A stretch of DNA of 64,000 nucleotides from Melastoma dodecandrum (GCA_029817715.1 JARUPY010000173.1:146637-210636); one strand, 5' to 3'; counted from the first letter of the stretch, positions 8,916 through 19,034 are shown. The notes: a model not told the origin generated them from the sequence alone. Translations and numbers: made by a program.

Positions 8916-9863
8916 ATGCGCGCCGCTCTCGTTACGCTCCTCATAGTGTCCCTGGCCGACCCCGGCCTTGCCGCGGCCCCGACCAGCGGTGCGGCTCCAG
9001 GGGCCAAGCCCGAAGCTCCCCTGAAGACCGAAGCGCCAAAAAGGGGCGAGACGCCGGCTAAGGCCGCTCCGGCGCCGCTCGTCACCTTGTGCCAGGCGCT
9101 CGAGGCGGCTTCGCGCCGCAGCGGGCTGCCGAAGCCGTTCTTCACGCGACTGATCTGGCAGGAGAGCCGTTTCGACCCATCCGCCGTGAGCCCGGCGGGT
9201 GCGCAGGGCGTCGCCCAATTCATGCCGGGGACGGCGGCCGAGCGCGGCCTGTCCGATCCGTTCGAGCCGTTGCGCGCCCTCGACGAATCGTCCGCCTATC
9301 TGAAGGAGCTCGCGGCCCGTTTCGGCAACCTCGGCCTTGCGGCAGCTGCCTACAACGCGGGCCCGGGAAGGGTCGGACGCTGGCTCGCCGGCACCGCGAG
9401 CCTGCCCGCCGAGACGATCGGCTACGTCGAGATCGTCACCGGCCATCCCGGTCGGCGAATGGCGCGGCCCGTTCTCGAAGGGACGACAAGCCGCCGGCCT
9501 TGGCGCTGGAGCCCGACTTCTCCTTGCGTCGCCTTCGCCGGCGACGCGGGACGCCGGCGCACCCGCCTCGTGGCACCCGACGATTACGGCGGCGGCCCGC
9601 CGCCGAAGCCCTGGGCGCTGATGCTGGTCGCCAGCTTCAACAAGGCGGCCGTCCTCGCCGAGTGGCAGATCATGCGTGCCCGCTACGCCGAGACGCTCGG
9701 ACCGCTGCCCTTCGCGCTGCGCCGCCGCCACCTCGGCGGCCTACCGGCGCGCAAGTATATCGTGCAGATCGAATCCAATGACCGCGCCAGCTCGAACCGG
9801 CTGTGCCAGCGTCTCGAGAGCCAGGGCGGCAATTGCATCGTGCTGCGCAACCTGCTGCGGTGA
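8916..9863 (+). CDS. exported lytic transglycosylase with C-terminal SPOR-like part
   Basis: The 315-residue protein has a signal peptide (residues 1-20), a Pro/Lys-rich linker and a transglycosylase SLT (goose-lysozyme fold) domain. The catalytic Glu is residue 83 in IWQESRFDP, followed by the family motifs GVAQFMPGTA and AYNAGPGRV. These enzymes cleave peptidoglycan to 1,6-anhydromuramic products in the periplasm. The last 60 residues (KYIVQIESNDRASSN onward) look like a SPOR-type peptidoglycan-binding fold. The middle (9445-9525) reads poorly in frame and better in the other two frames in turn, with VGEWRGPF then DDKPPALALEP, so several compensating base errors probably scramble about 27 residues there. 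Confidence 0.85.
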   Translation: MRAALVTLLIVSLADPGLAAAPTSGAAPGAKPEAPLKTEAPKRGETPAKAAPAPLVTLCQALEAASRRSGLPKPFFTRLIWQESRFDPSAVSPAGAQGVAQFMPGTAAERGLSDPFEPLRALDESSAYLKELAARFGNLGLAAAAYNAGPGRVGRWLAGTASLPAETIGYVEIVTGHPGRRMARPVLEGTTSRRPWRWSPTSPCVAFAGDAGRRRTRLVAPDDYGGGPPPKPWALMLVASFNKAAVLAEWQIMRARYAETLGPLPFALRRRHLGGLPARKYIVQIESNDRASSNRLCQRLESQGGNCIVLRNLLR

Positions 9864-10001
9864 GCGCCCACAGGCGGCACGTAGTGCGCTGCACAAAAGT
9901 CATCGCACACCTGCTCGGCGCGGGACCCTCATCCTATTGGCAGAGTTGACAAATATCTTCATATTGCGTCGCAGCATCAACTGCGTCCCGTGGAGGTTCC
10001 C

Positions 10002-10232
10002 ATGATCAGCGCCCGCCTCTTGCGTGGCCCCTCGCCGCGAGCCGCCGCGTTCGTCCGCCTCGCCGCCTTCATCGTCGCGGCGGTGAGCGTGATCCTCGTC
10101 CCGGCGGTGCTCGCCGGTGCCGCGACAGGCCATGGCAGCGTGCCGCATGCCTTCGCGACGGTCGCCGTCGCCAGCGCACTAACCGTGGCGATGGCGCTCG
10201 TCGCGCGCGGCCTCGATCCACTCCGGCGCTGA
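10002..10232 (+). CDS. small two-helix membrane protein
   Basis: A 76-residue protein with two hydrophobic segments, roughly residues 22-42 and 52-70, separated by a short polar loop (GHGSVPH), and an Arg-rich amino end that should stay in the cytoplasm. ATG 10002 has a GGAGG ribosome site at 9992-9996; the in-frame GTG at 9990 overlaps that site and is less likely. It resembles many uncharacterised small inner-membrane proteins of alphaproteobacteria. No family can be named. The downstream gene at 10332 is also small and exported, but 99 bases apart. Confidence 0.55.
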   Translation: MISARLLRGPSPRAAAFVRLAAFIVAAVSVILVPAVLAGAATGHGSVPHAFATVAVASALTVAMALVARGLDPLRR

Positions 10233-10331
10233 GGCGACCGGGAGCAACGCCGGCTCAGACTGGCTCCAGGCTCAAAGGCAGGAACCGCTGCATCCTCGGC
10301 TCGATTGAACGAGCACCCGATCGAGGATCCC

Positions 10332-10604
10332 ATGGACGCCTTGCGCACGCTCGCCACGATCGCCGCCGTCGGCGGTGTTCTGCTCGTATCTCCGGCGTCC
10401 GCCCGCCACCGGCATCGTCCGGCGGCGCCGGTGCCCACCACTCGCGAGGCCGATTGGAGCGGCTGGCAGGCCGAGGCGATCGCCCGCGCGACGCAGCGCA
10501 TGCAGGATGCGCCCGGTCTCACCAACGAGCTGGCGCCCGATGCCAAGGCGACGGCGACGGGCGGCCCCGTCGGCGGCGTGCCCGGCTTCAGCGGGGGCCA
10601 TTGA
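10332..10604 (+). CDS. small exported protein of unknown function
   Basis: A 90-residue product with a signal peptide (LATIAAVGGVLLVSPASA, cleavage after ASA) and a short mature part rich in His, Pro and Ala, ending in a Gly-rich tail. It contains one WSGW motif near the middle. ATG 10332 puts the signal peptide at the N-terminus; an in-frame ATG at 10305 would add nine polar residues before it. No cysteines, no recognised domain. Convergent with the alkyltransferase gene, with 21 bases between the stops. Confidence 0.5.
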   Translation: MDALRTLATIAAVGGVLLVSPASARHRHRPAAPVPTTREADWSGWQAEAIARATQRMQDAPGLTNELAPDAKATATGGPVGGVPGFSGGH

Positions 10605-10625
10605 CGGCTTCAGCTTGTCGGATCG

Positions 10626-11175
10626 TCAGGCTTGGTCGAACAAGGTCGGCGTCTCGCCCTCGGGTCGCGCGCCCTCGATCTCGAGCAGCCGCACCTTGGT
10701 CGAGCGTCCGCCGGGTGCCGAGAAGCCGCCGAGCTTACCGTTGGCGGCCACGACGCGGTGGCACGGCACGACGATCGGCCAGGGGTTGCGGCCGAGCGCG
10801 GCGCCGACCGCCCGCGCCGCTTGCGGGTCGCCGAGCTCGCGGGCGATCTCGCCATAGGTGCGCACCGACCCCGACGGGATGCGGCGCGCCGCGGCATTAG
10901 ACGCCCGCCTCGAACGCGCTGACGCCCACGAGATCGATGGGCACCGTATCGAGCGCGGTCTTGTCGCCGGCGAGATGCGCGTCGATCGCCGCGATGGCGG
11001 CGCGCACGAACGGCGGTGGCTCGGCCGTCCGCGTCGGCCCAACGAACCGCTCGAGGCGCCACCGCGTCGCCCTGTCGTCCGCCTCGGGCAGGGTGATGGC
11101 GCGGATCCGCGTCTCGTCCCAGCCGATGCCGCAGCGGCCGACGGCGGTGGCGAAGATGGCGATGGCGCATGGCAT
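10626..11175 (-). CDS. ogt: methylated-DNA--[protein]-cysteine methyltransferase (frameshifted near 10897)
   Basis: A suicide DNA-repair protein that takes O6-alkyl groups from guanine onto a cysteine. The active site IVVPCHRVV is intact, followed by the usual [12 protein letters not shown] segment, and the DNA-binding part carries [11 protein letters not shown]. The N-terminal half (from ATG 11175) is in another frame; deleting one base at the TTA stretch 10896-10898 joins them as [11 protein letters not shown], which is what the family has there. Joined length is about 182 residues, normal for single-domain Ogt. It lacks the Ada N-terminal domain, so it is not itself a transcription activator. 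Confidence 0.85.
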
Positions 11176-11242
11176 GAGCTGATCTCCCGATGCGGAAGAT
11201 AGGCGACGTCCGGCCGCGCGCCACGCGCTTATCGGACTCCGA

Positions 11243-11959
11243 TCACGCGACCTCGAGCGCGGCGGTGAAATAGTCGTCGTGCGCCGCGACCAGCCGGAAG
11301 TCCCGCCGATAGCTCTGCGCGTAATCGTTGAAGGCGCGGAACTCGTGCTGTACGTCGCCGAATTCGTCGAAGAGGACGAGCGTGCCGGGGCGCAGCAGCT
11401 CGTGCAGCTGGGTCAGGCAGAACAGGGTCGAGGAATAAAGATCGCAATCAATGTGGATCACCCGGTGCCGGGCATGCGGCACATAGGTTCGCAGGAAGCC
11501 GGGCAGCGTGTCCTGGAACAGGCCTTTCACGAAGCTGACGCGGGGATCGTCCGTCGCCGGAGCCCTTCCGCCCCTGTCGAAATGGCCTCTGGGAAATGCG
11601 GCGCTCCAGGTCTCCGGCAGGCCCTCGAACGTATCGAAGCCGACGAACCGGCTCTCACGCGTCCGATTGGCGCGCGCCCAATGCAGGATGCTGTGGCCGG
11701 CGTGCACGCCGAACTCCAGATAATCGACGGCGTCGCCGCCGCGGGGCGCGGCGAGATGGTCCCAGAGCGCCTCGCGCGTCTCGAAGCACGGGACACTCGG
11801 GAAGCGGCCGATGAAGGCGCGGAAAAGCGGCTGCCGGTTCAGGCGATCGATCTTGCGGCTGAATTGCCCGTACAGCCCATAGTGTCGGGCGACCTCCTCG
11901 CGGGCGCGGCGCAGCATGGACATGATACGCGTCCTTACAAATACGAACGGCCGCGCCAC
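11243..11959 (-). CDS. TylF/MycF-like class I methyltransferase
   Basis: The 238-residue protein carries a class I S-adenosylmethionine fold: the glycine motif in YLEFGVHAGHSI, the acidic strand end in FVGFDTFEGLP, and IHIDCDLYSST followed by VLFDEFGD. The block FDTFEGLPETW and the IDCDLYSST metal-side motif are typical of the TylF/MycF sugar O-methyltransferase group, which acts on macrolide sugars and also turns up in polysaccharide and glycolipid loci. A second in-frame ATG at 11923 is also possible. The gene stands alone, so its acceptor cannot be inferred from neighbours. Confidence 0.75.
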   Translation of the reverse strand: MARPFVFVRTRIMSMLRRAREEVARHYGLYGQFSRKIDRLNRQPLFRAFIGRFPSVPCFETREALWDHLAAPRGGDAVDYLEFGVHAGHSILHWARANRTRESRFVGFDTFEGLPETWSAAFPRGHFDRGGRAPATDDPRVSFVKGLFQDTLPGFLRTYVPHARHRVIHIDCDLYSSTLFCLTQLHELLRPGTLVLFDEFGDVQHEFRAFNDYAQSYRRDFRLVAAHDDYFTAALEVA

Positions 11960-12137
11960 GTCGAAGCGATGCCGTTACCCATAACACTTTAGTATAAGTT
12001 GTTCGGATCGGTAACAGCCAAGGCTAGCGCCCGGTTCCGTACCGGCAGCGCTCGCGCATTCAAGGGGACACCGCGCGGTGCATGGTTGCTCGCGCGGGGC
12101 GCCGGCGTATCGTGGCGGCCATGAGCGAGCCTGCGCC

Positions 12138-12215
12138 GTGCCGATAGAGCGCCTCGACCGGGTGCTGATCGACCGCATCGCCGCCGGCGAGGTGGTCGAG
12201 CGCCCCGCCTCGGCC

Positions 12216-12248
<33 letters not shown>

Positions 12249-13936
12249 GGCGCCACCCGCATCGAGGTCACGATCGAGGCGGGCGGACGCCGGCTCATCC
12301 GCGTCGCCGACGACGGGTCCGGCATGGATGCGTCCGACCTCGCTCTCAGCGTCGAGCGCCATGCCACCTCGAAGCTTCCGACCGGCGATCTCTCGGCCAT
12401 CGCCACGCTCGGCTTCCGCGGCGAGGCGCTGCCCTCGATCGGCTCGGTGGCGTTGCTGTCGATCGCCACGCGTACAGCGGCGGGGCAGGGGCACGCGCTC
12501 GCGGTCGACGCCGGCCGCAAGGGCGCGGTGCGGCCCGGCGCGCAGCCGCACGGCACCAGGGTCGAGGTGCGCGACCTCTTCGCGGCGACGCCGGCGCGCC
12601 TCAAGTGCCTGAAGAGCGACCGCGCCGAGGCGCGCGCCGTCGCCGACGTGGTGCAGCGCCTCGCGATGGCGCACCCGCAGGTGCGCTTCGCCCTCGCCAG
12701 CGGCGAGACGACGGGCTTCGACCATGCCGCCTGCGGCCCGGGGCCCGAAGGCCTGCTCGCCCGCCTCGCCCAGGTGCTCGGCCGCGATTTTCGAGCCAAC
12801 GCCCTACCGGTCGACGCGCTGCGCGAGGGGCATGCGCTCACCGGCTTCGCCGGTCTGCCGACGTGGCATCGCGGCGACGCCAACGCGCTGCATCTCTTCG
12901 TCAATGGCCGCCCCGTGCGCGACAAGCTCCTGCTGGGCGCGGTGCGGGCCGCCTACGCGGACTACGTGCCGTCGAGCCGCTCGCCCGTCGTCGCGCTCTA
13001 TCTCGCCTGCGATCCGGCCGAGGTCGACGTCAACGTCCACCCTGCGAAGACCGAGGTGCGCTTCCGCGACCCGGCGATGGTGCGCGGGCTGATCGTCGGC
13101 GCGCTGAAGCAGACGCTCGCCGCCGCGCTGCATCGCGCGACGCCGACGGCGGCAACGGTCGACGCGTTCGTCCATCGCCCCGGCGCCAACGGGCGCGCGC
13201 AGGCCTGGAACCCGGCGCGGTCAGCCGAATGGACGCAGGCATCTTCCCCCGTCGCGCCGCCCGGCTTCGGCGAGGGCGGGCAGGCGGCAATTCGCCGACG
13301 ATGCGCCCAGCGCCCGCGCCGAGGCGGCAGCCGCCGCGCCGGAGGCGATCGCAGCCCCGCTCGGTGCCGCGCGGGCGCAGCTGCACGACACCTACATCGT
13401 GGCGCAGACGCGCGACGGCATCGTGCTCGTCGACCAGCACGCCGCGCACGAGCGCCTCGTCTACGAGCGGCTCAAGGCCGATCGCGCCGCGCGCGGCATC
13501 GCCACGCAGGCGCTGCTCATCCCCGCCGTGGTCGACATGGAGCCGCGCGACGTCGAGCGCCTCGCGGAGGCGGCGCCGCTCTTGGAGACCCTGGGCCTCG
13601 CGCTGGAGCCGTTCGGACCCGGCGCCGTGCTGGTGCGCGAGACGCCAGCCGCGCTGGGTGCGGTCGATTGCTGGCGTCTTCTGCGCGACCTCGCCGATGC
13701 GCTGGCCGAGGACGAGGGCGCGACCCTGCCGCTCGAGCGCCGGCTCGACCACTACCTCGCCACCATGGCGTGCCACCATTCGGTGCGGGCCGGGCGCCGG
13801 CTGCTGCCGGACGAGATGAACGCGCTCCTGCGCGAGATGGAGCGCACCCCGGGCGCCGGCCAGTGCAACCACGGCCGCCCCACCTACGTGGAATTGAAGC
13901 TTGCCGACATCGAAAGGCTGTTCGGGCCGGCGCTGA
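12138..13936 (+). CDS. mutL: DNA mismatch repair protein MutL (two frameshifts)
   Basis: MutL couples mismatch recognition by MutS to strand removal. The GHKL ATPase part shows [26 protein letters not shown] and the [13 protein letters not shown] lid. The C-terminal part has the endonuclease motif [12 protein letters not shown] plus ACHHSVRAG and CNHGRPT, so this is a nicking MutL, as expected in a lineage without MutH. GTG 12138 directly precedes the conserved [16 protein letters not shown] block. One extra base near 13289 and one in the GGG run at 13924-13926 break the frame; correcting the latter gives the ending RLFGRR and a stop at 13934-13936, the common MutL terminus. Confidence 0.92.
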
Positions 13937-13939
13937 CCG

Positions 13940-14746
13940 TCAACCCTTGCGCATTTGCAGCAGCATGCTCGCGAGCGTGGACGGGGCGCCGACCACGTCC
14001 GCCAATCCAGCGAACAGCCCGAGATCCTTCTCCGGGATCCCGCTCTGCGCAAGCCGCGTCGAGCCCTCGACGACGATGCGGCCGTGGTTGCGATAGATCG
14101 GGCAGGCGAAGAGCGTCTCGGTCATCATGGCGAGCACGGCCTTCGGGTCGACGCCGCTCTTGTCGGCCAGCGCGAGGCCCTCTCGCAGCGAGGCGGCGGC
14201 GGAGAGGATCAGGAAATTGCCGACGAGCTTGACGATCGACGCGGCGCCGGCCACCTCGCCGAAATCGTAGATCGCTTGCGCGCCCATCGCCTCGAGCAGC
14301 GGTTTTGCCCGCGCCTTAGCGGCGGGGAGGCCGGCCATCGGCACGTAGAGCTGGCGCGCTTTGGCGGCATCGGGCCCGCCGAAGACCGGCGCCGCGACGA
14401 AGGCGGCGCCGACGCGCGCATGGCGCGCCGCCAGCGCCTCCGAGCAATCGGGCGAGAGCGTGCTCATCGAGATGTGCAGTCCGCCGTCGAGCTTCTCGAG
14501 GAATCCGGGTTCGGAAACGATGGCCTCGACCGCGTCGTCGTCCCAGAGCAGGGTGACGACCACGCCGCCCTGGGTCACCGTGTGGACCGGGCGCGCGGCC
14601 CGACTGGCGCCTCTCGCCACCAGCGGATCGGCTTTTTCGGGCGTGCGGTTCCATACCGTCAGGCGATGGCCTGCCTCCAGCAGGTTCGTCGCGACCGGCA
14701 GACCGAGCCGGCCGAGACCGAGGAAGCCGATCGGGTCGGGCGTCAC
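13940..14746 (-). CDS. NAD(P)-dependent oxidoreductase, 3-hydroxyisobutyrate dehydrogenase family
   Basis: A 268-residue beta-hydroxyacid dehydrogenase. The Rossmann opening [18 protein letters not shown] sits at the start, followed by [14 protein letters not shown]. The substrate-binding region is [15 protein letters not shown], where the family has a DAPVSGG-like motif; the catalytic lysine is in [12 protein letters not shown] 14746 is chosen because it directly precedes the cofactor fold. The substrate could be 3-hydroxyisobutyrate, tartronate semialdehyde, succinic semialdehyde or a related compound, and cannot be fixed. The gene follows the vWA membrane protein with 16 bases between them on the same strand, so they may be co-transcribed, and it is convergent with mutL. 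Confidence 0.85.
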   Translation of the reverse strand: MTPDPIGFLGLGRLGLPVATNLLEAGHRLTVWNRTPEKADPLVARGASRAARPVHTVTQGGVVVTLLWDDDAVEAIVSEPGFLEKLDGGLHISMSTLSPDCSEALAARHARVGAAFVAAPVFGGPDAAKARQLYVPMAGLPAAKARAKPLLEAMGAQAIYDFGEVAGAASIVKLVGNFLILSAAASLREGLALADKSGVDPKAVLAMMTETLFACPIYRNHGRIVVEGSTRLAQSGIPEKDLGLFAGLADVVGAPSTLASMLLQMRKG

Positions 14747-14762
14747 AGCCGCGCGACCCGCC

Positions 14763-16856
14763 TCACGCCGGCGCCCCGCGCCGCCCCTCGTGCAGCCAGG
14801 CGGCCAGCACGCTGCCCAGCAGCAGCGCCAGCCCGAGAAAACCCACCGCCAGCGGCGCGAAGCCGATGCCCTTGACCTCGCTGGCGCCGGTCTTGCGGAT
14901 CGCCGCATAGTCCGAGCCGCCATAGATCGGGCTGTCGCGCATCTCCAGCACGCGCGGCATGTTCACGGCGCCCTGCGTGCCGTCGGCGATGCGGCGCACC
15001 GTGCCGCCGGTCGCCTCGGCGATCGGCCGCAGCTTGTCTTGTGTCGAGACGACCTCCTGGAACTCGCGCGGGTTCTCCGGGCCGACCGAGGCGAGAATCG
15101 AGAGGTCGCCGTCCTGCACCTTGTAGAGGCCGAGCTCCTTCACCTCGGTGGTACCGCTCCACAGGCCCGGCTCGCCGGCCGCGAGCTTCACCGTCACCGT
15201 CTTGCCGGACGGCATGGTGACAGTGGCGGGGGGCACCTCGGCCTTCAGGCTCTGGCGGGTCACGGTGAAGCTCTTGCCGTCGACCGAGGCGCGCAACGCC
15301 TCCTCCTCCAGCTCCGGCTCCTTCATCAGCCAATGGGCGAGCCGGCGCAGCAGGTCGAGATAGGGGCCGCCGCCATCATGGCCGCGCGACCACAGCCAGA
15401 TCTGGTCGGAGAGCAGCTCGGCGACGCGGCCCTTGCCCTCGCGCGACAGGACGAGGATGGGCCGATCGTCGATGCCCTCCATGATCGCCGTGCCGCGCGT
15501 CGTGCGCGCCGAGATCTGCCGGAACCAAGGGCTCCACGCCGGCGGGGTCTGGTTGGCGCCCACGAGGCCGCGGGTCACCGGATGCTTCTTGCCGTCGTCG
15601 GTGATCTGCGCGCGAAACCCTTCCTCGATCAGGGTGCCGTCGGGCCGCGCCGGGGCGATGCGGCCGATCGGCGAGAAGAAGATGCCCTCGCTCTTGGCGA
15701 AATCCGGGCCGACCGCCAGCAGCAGCGCGCCGCCGCCGCGCACGTAGCGCACGATATTGTCAAGATAGACCTGCGGCAGCACGGCCTGGCTGGAATAGCG
15801 GTCGAAGATGATGAGGTCGAAATCCTTGATCTTACGGCCGAACAGATCGGCGACCGGAAACGCGATCAGGGAGAGCTCGTTGATCGGCGTGCCGTCGGTC
15901 GACTTGTCCGGCGGGCGCAGGATCGTGAAATGCACGAGATCGACGCTGGCGTCGGATTTCAAAAGGTTGCGCCAGGTGCGCTCGCCCGAATGCGGCTCGC
16001 CGGAAACCAGCAGCACGCGCAGCTTGTCGCGGACGCCGTCGATCGTCACCACGGCCTTGTTGTTGAGGGTGGTCAGCTCGTTCGGCAGGGCCGCCACCTC
16101 GAGCTCGATGACATTGTTGCCGCCGTGCTCGATCTTCACCGGCACCTTGATCGTCTCGCCGACGTTGGCCTCGATGCGGGCGACCGGGTTGCCGTCGCGC
16201 CGCACGTCGAGCGTCACCGGCTCGCCCTTGTTGTCGGTGTCGAGCACCTTCAAGGCGATCGTCTGATCCTTGCCGACGATGCCGTAACGCGGCGCCTCGA
16301 CGAGCTCGATACGGCGGTCTCGTTCGCCTTCGTGGCCCGTGATCAGCGCGTGCAACGGCGCCTTGAAGCCGAGCGCGGCGGCGCTTGCCGGGATGTCGTG
16401 CACCACGCCGTCGGTGATCATGAAGACGCCGGCGAGCTGCTCCGCCGGGACGTCGGCGAGCCCGGCGTTGAGCGCGCCGAAGAGTTGCGTGCCCTGGTTG
16501 GCGCCGGCGTCGGCACCGGCCTCGATCGTGCGCACCTCGACGTTGCCGAGGCTCTTCAGCCGCTTGGTGAGATCGGCCAGCGCGCGGTCGGTCTGGAGGG
16601 GGCGCTCGCCGATCGTGTTCGAGCCGGAGCGGTCGACGACGACCGCGACCACCTCCTTCAAGGGCGAGCGATCCTCGCGGACCAGCGAAGGATCGAGGAG
16701 GGCCAGCATGACGAGGGCGAGGCCGATCGCGCGGAGCCACACCGCGCGCTGGCGCAGGACGAGGCCCAGCGCCACCACCGCGACGCCGGCCGCGGCGAGG
16801 ATGACGAGGATCGTGACGGGCAGGAGCGGCGTGAAGGCGAGGGAGTAATCGGTCAT
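14763..16856 (-). CDS. vWA/glutamine-amidotransferase-like membrane protein
   Basis: The 697-residue protein has two N-terminal membrane helices (residues about 10-32 and 38-55), a vWA-like part with the metal-site opening VVVDRSGSN, a periplasmic beta-rich middle, a glutamine-amidotransferase-like fold around VLLVSGEPHSGERTWRN to GGALLLAVGPD, and one C-terminal helix near residues 665-687. This architecture matches the large membrane protein of alphaproteobacterial MoxR/DUF58/DUF4159 (Bat-like) clusters, which are linked to envelope stress tolerance. Those partner genes are not next to it here; upstream lies AsmA after a 186-base gap. The amidotransferase-like part lacks an obvious catalytic Cys at the elbow, so it is probably structural. 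Confidence 0.75.
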   Translation of the reverse strand: MTDYSLAFTPLLPVTILVILAAAGVAVVALGLVLRQRAVWLRAIGLALVMLALLDPSLVREDRSPLKEVVAVVVDRSGSNTIGERPLQTDRALADLTKRLKSLGNVEVRTIEAGADAGANQGTQLFGALNAGLADVPAEQLAGVFMITDGVVHDIPASAAALGFKAPLHALITGHEGERDRRIELVEAPRYGIVGKDQTIALKVLDTDNKGEPVTLDVRRDGNPVARIEANVGETIKVPVKIEHGGNNVIELEVAALPNELTTLNNKAVVTIDGVRDKLRVLLVSGEPHSGERTWRNLLKSDASVDLVHFTILRPPDKSTDGTPINELSLIAFPVADLFGRKIKDFDLIIFDRYSSQAVLPQVYLDNIVRYVRGGGALLLAVGPDFAKSEGIFFSPIGRIAPARPDGTLIEEGFRAQITDDGKKHPVTRGLVGANQTPPAWSPWFRQISARTTRGTAIMEGIDDRPILVLSREGKGRVAELLSDQIWLWSRGHDGGGPYLDLLRRLAHWLMKEPELEEEALRASVDGKSFTVTRQSLKAEVPPATVTMPSGKTVTVKLAAGEPGLWSGTTEVKELGLYKVQDGDLSILASVGPENPREFQEVVSTQDKLRPIAEATGGTVRRIADGTQGAVNMPRVLEMRDSPIYGGSDYAAIRKTGASEVKGIGFAPLAVGFLGLALLLGSVLAAWLHEGRRGAPA

Positions 16857-17042
16857 CGCCCTCAGCCTTAGCGGGTTTTGCGTCGTTCGTCAGGCCGCCG
16901 GTTGTCGCGCGGTGGGCGGTTGGGTTCGCGGATCAGACCGGAGCGCGGCGTCGCTCGCGGCATCAGTCACGAAGAGGTATTTTTAACCGGCGGCTCGGCT
17001 GACCAGGTTCTTGCTCGCTTTGAAACTGACGAGATCAAGGTG

Positions 17043-18866
17043 CTACGGCACCTTCGCCGGTGCGCCCAGCACCTTCGGCGTCACAACCATCTGATCGAAC
17101 GAGCCCTTCACCGCAAGCGACAACCGCGGTGCCTCCGCCTTCGCCCCCGGTGTCGCGGCCACCGCCAGCAGGTCGAGCGCCCGCCGCCCGATGTCGGCGC
17201 TGCCGGTGACGCCCAGCGTCGCGTCGGCGCCCTGCAGCGCCGCCTGCTCCAAGGTGGCCGTGCCGTCGGCGATGCGGGCGGCGAAGGTCAGGCTCGCGAA
17301 CGGCGTCCGGCCTTGGCGTAGCGCCAGCAGGCCGGTCCCGGTCCGGCCGGCGGCGATCTCGCGCAGGCATTGGCCGAGGTCGATGCCGGACAGCTCGCCG
17401 TCGCCGGCGCGGCCCGCGATCCAGCCCTTCAGGTGCGCCATCAGCGCCGCCGGGCTTTCCCCCGCGGTCTCCAGGCTGCCGGTGGCGGAGATCGAGCCAG
17501 CGGCGAGCTGTCGGCCGAACGTGTCCCAGCTCAATGCGGCGGCGTCCGCATCGGCGAGCGAGCCGGTGCCACGCAGGTCGAGCCCGCCGCCCACGACGCC
17601 GACCGAGACACGGCCCTTGACGTCGCCGCCATAGGCCTTGCCCTCGACGAGCGCGACCTCGGTGCGCGCGCCGCGCGTCATCACGGAGAGCGCGGCGTCG
17701 TCGATCGTGAACGGCGCCGCCCGTAGGTGGGTGGCGGAGATGCGCAGGTCGAGGTCGACGGGCGCGCCCTTGGCGAGCGCGACGTCGGTGCGGCTCCAAT
17801 TCCGCTGCGCGTCAGTCAGATGCGGCTCGCGCGCGACGAATGGCGCGAGGTTGAGACGATCCGTGGCGAGCGTGCCGGACAGCCCCGGCCGCGGCCCGGC
17901 GGCATAGGCGAGCGTGCCCTCGTAGGAATTGCCGTCGAGGTCGAGGCGCAGGCCGGGCAGGTCGACATTGGTCTGGCCCGGATCGAAAGCGATCGTGGCG
18001 TCGCTGTTGAGGCTGAGGTTGGCGAAAGGCGCGATCGGCGAGGCGCTGGCGCCCGCGAGCGCCAGCAGCGCCGGCAGCGACGCGGCCTTCAGCGCGACAT
18101 GGCCCTTGAAGGTCGAGGAGGCGCCGGCGAAATCGCCGTTGGCGGAGAGATCGAGCGGCGTGGACTGGATGCGCAGCGCGATAGGCGAGGTCTCGCCGCG
18201 CATCAGGCTGGACGGCTGGGCGACCCAGGCGGCGACCTCGGCGGGGATGCCGGCGGTGGTCAGCGAGCCGGTCAGGGTCGCCGGGGAATCGAGGTCGGGC
18301 CAGTCGATCGTCAGGTCGAGATCGCCGAACGTGGCCGGGTGGGGGAGCGCCCGGCCCGTCACGACCGCCGTGCCGCGCTCCAGGGTGACCGCGCCGAGGC
18401 GTCCGTCGGCCGCGGTCTCGTTGCCGGGGTGCAGCGCGCGGCCGATCACGCTGTCGGTGGACCTCGCGCCGGCGTCGAGGTCGATCGTGAGGCGAGGCCG
18501 CACCAGGGTTGCGGAGGCGAGCTCGATGCGCCCGACGACGAGCGGCAGCAGGCGAACCTCGCCGTCGAGCGCCTCGGCCTCGACGGCGAGCGCGCCGGAG
18601 GGATCGACGAGGCGCAGCCCGCGCATCGCGATATGCGGGCTCGGCAGGAGGTCGAAGCGCGCGTCGCCCTCGGAGGCGACCACGAGGCCGGTGGTCGCGC
18701 GGATCTGCTCGGCGATCTCGCCGCGCAGGGTCGCGACCTTGAAGACGTAAGGCGCGGCGGCCGCCGCCGCGAGCACCATGGTGACGACGACAAAGGCGAG
18801 CGCCGCCATGACGAGGCGGCGCGGATGCGCGGGCTTGGTGGCGAGGGTGGTGGCCTTCTCGGTCAT
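17043..18866 (-). CDS. AsmA family protein
   Basis: A 607-residue inner-membrane-anchored protein. It has a single N-terminal membrane helix (MAALAFVVVTMVLAAAAAAP), the AsmA opening TLRGEIAEQIRATTG, then long repeats of amphipathic beta strands, and a C-terminal AsmA_2-like block with LKGWIAGRAGDGELSGIDL. AsmA-like proteins are thought to form hydrophobic bridges that move phospholipids between inner and outer membrane. ATG 18866 precedes the anchor; longer in-frame upstream codons run into a palindromic repeat. This is of note since the lipid A locus of the window is incomplete. Confidence 0.85.
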   Translation of the reverse strand: MTEKATTLATKPAHPRRLVMAALAFVVVTMVLAAAAAAPYVFKVATLRGEIAEQIRATTGLVVASEGDARFDLLPSPHIAMRGLRLVDPSGALAVEAEALDGEVRLLPLVVGRIELASATLVRPRLTIDLDAGARSTDSVIGRALHPGNETAADGRLGAVTLERGTAVVTGRALPHPATFGDLDLTIDWPDLDSPATLTGSLTTAGIPAEVAAWVAQPSSLMRGETSPIALRIQSTPLDLSANGDFAGASSTFKGHVALKAASLPALLALAGASASPIAPFANLSLNSDATIAFDPGQTNVDLPGLRLDLDGNSYEGTLAYAAGPRPGLSGTLATDRLNLAPFVAREPHLTDAQRNWSRTDVALAKGAPVDLDLRISATHLRAAPFTIDDAALSVMTRGARTEVALVEGKAYGGDVKGRVSVGVVGGGLDLRGTGSLADADAAALSWDTFGRQLAAGSISATGSLETAGESPAALMAHLKGWIAGRAGDGELSGIDLGQCLREIAAGRTGTGLLALRQGRTPFASLTFAARIADGTATLEQAALQGADATLGVTGSADIGRRALDLLAVAATPGAKAEAPRLSLAVKGSFDQMVVTPKVLGAPAKVP

Positions 18867-18886
18867 GCGGCAACGGCGCGGCTCTT

Positions 18887-19034
18887 CCTTCTCCCGCTTG
18901 CGGGAGAAGGTGGCTCGACGAAGTCGGGTCGGATGAGGGGACTCGCCGCTTGTACCTGTATCGAAGGTGAGGCGGGATCGCCCCTCATCCGACCCCGCTT
19001 CGCGGGGCCACCTTCTCCTGCAATCGGGAGAAGG
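18887..19034. repeat. palindromic intergenic repeat, family A, copy 1
   Basis: A nested palindrome of about 148 bases. It begins with a perfect hairpin, CCTTCTCCCG-CTTG-CGGGAGAAGG, and ends with a near copy of the same hairpin (19011-19034). Between them lie GGGTCGGATGAGGGG and its complement CCCCTCATCCGACCCC. Four similar full copies occur in this window (also 37466, 57131 and 63544), plus a half copy at 53856. It fills the gap between asmA and the ABC-F gene. No coding sequence is inside. Confidence 0.85.

Noticed and set aside
14361..16871. 836-codon open frame on the plus strand
   Set aside because: It lies opposite the conserved vWA/amidotransferase-like membrane gene. GC-rich codons give long antisense frames; its composition (Arg/His/Gly/Asp-rich) has no domain.
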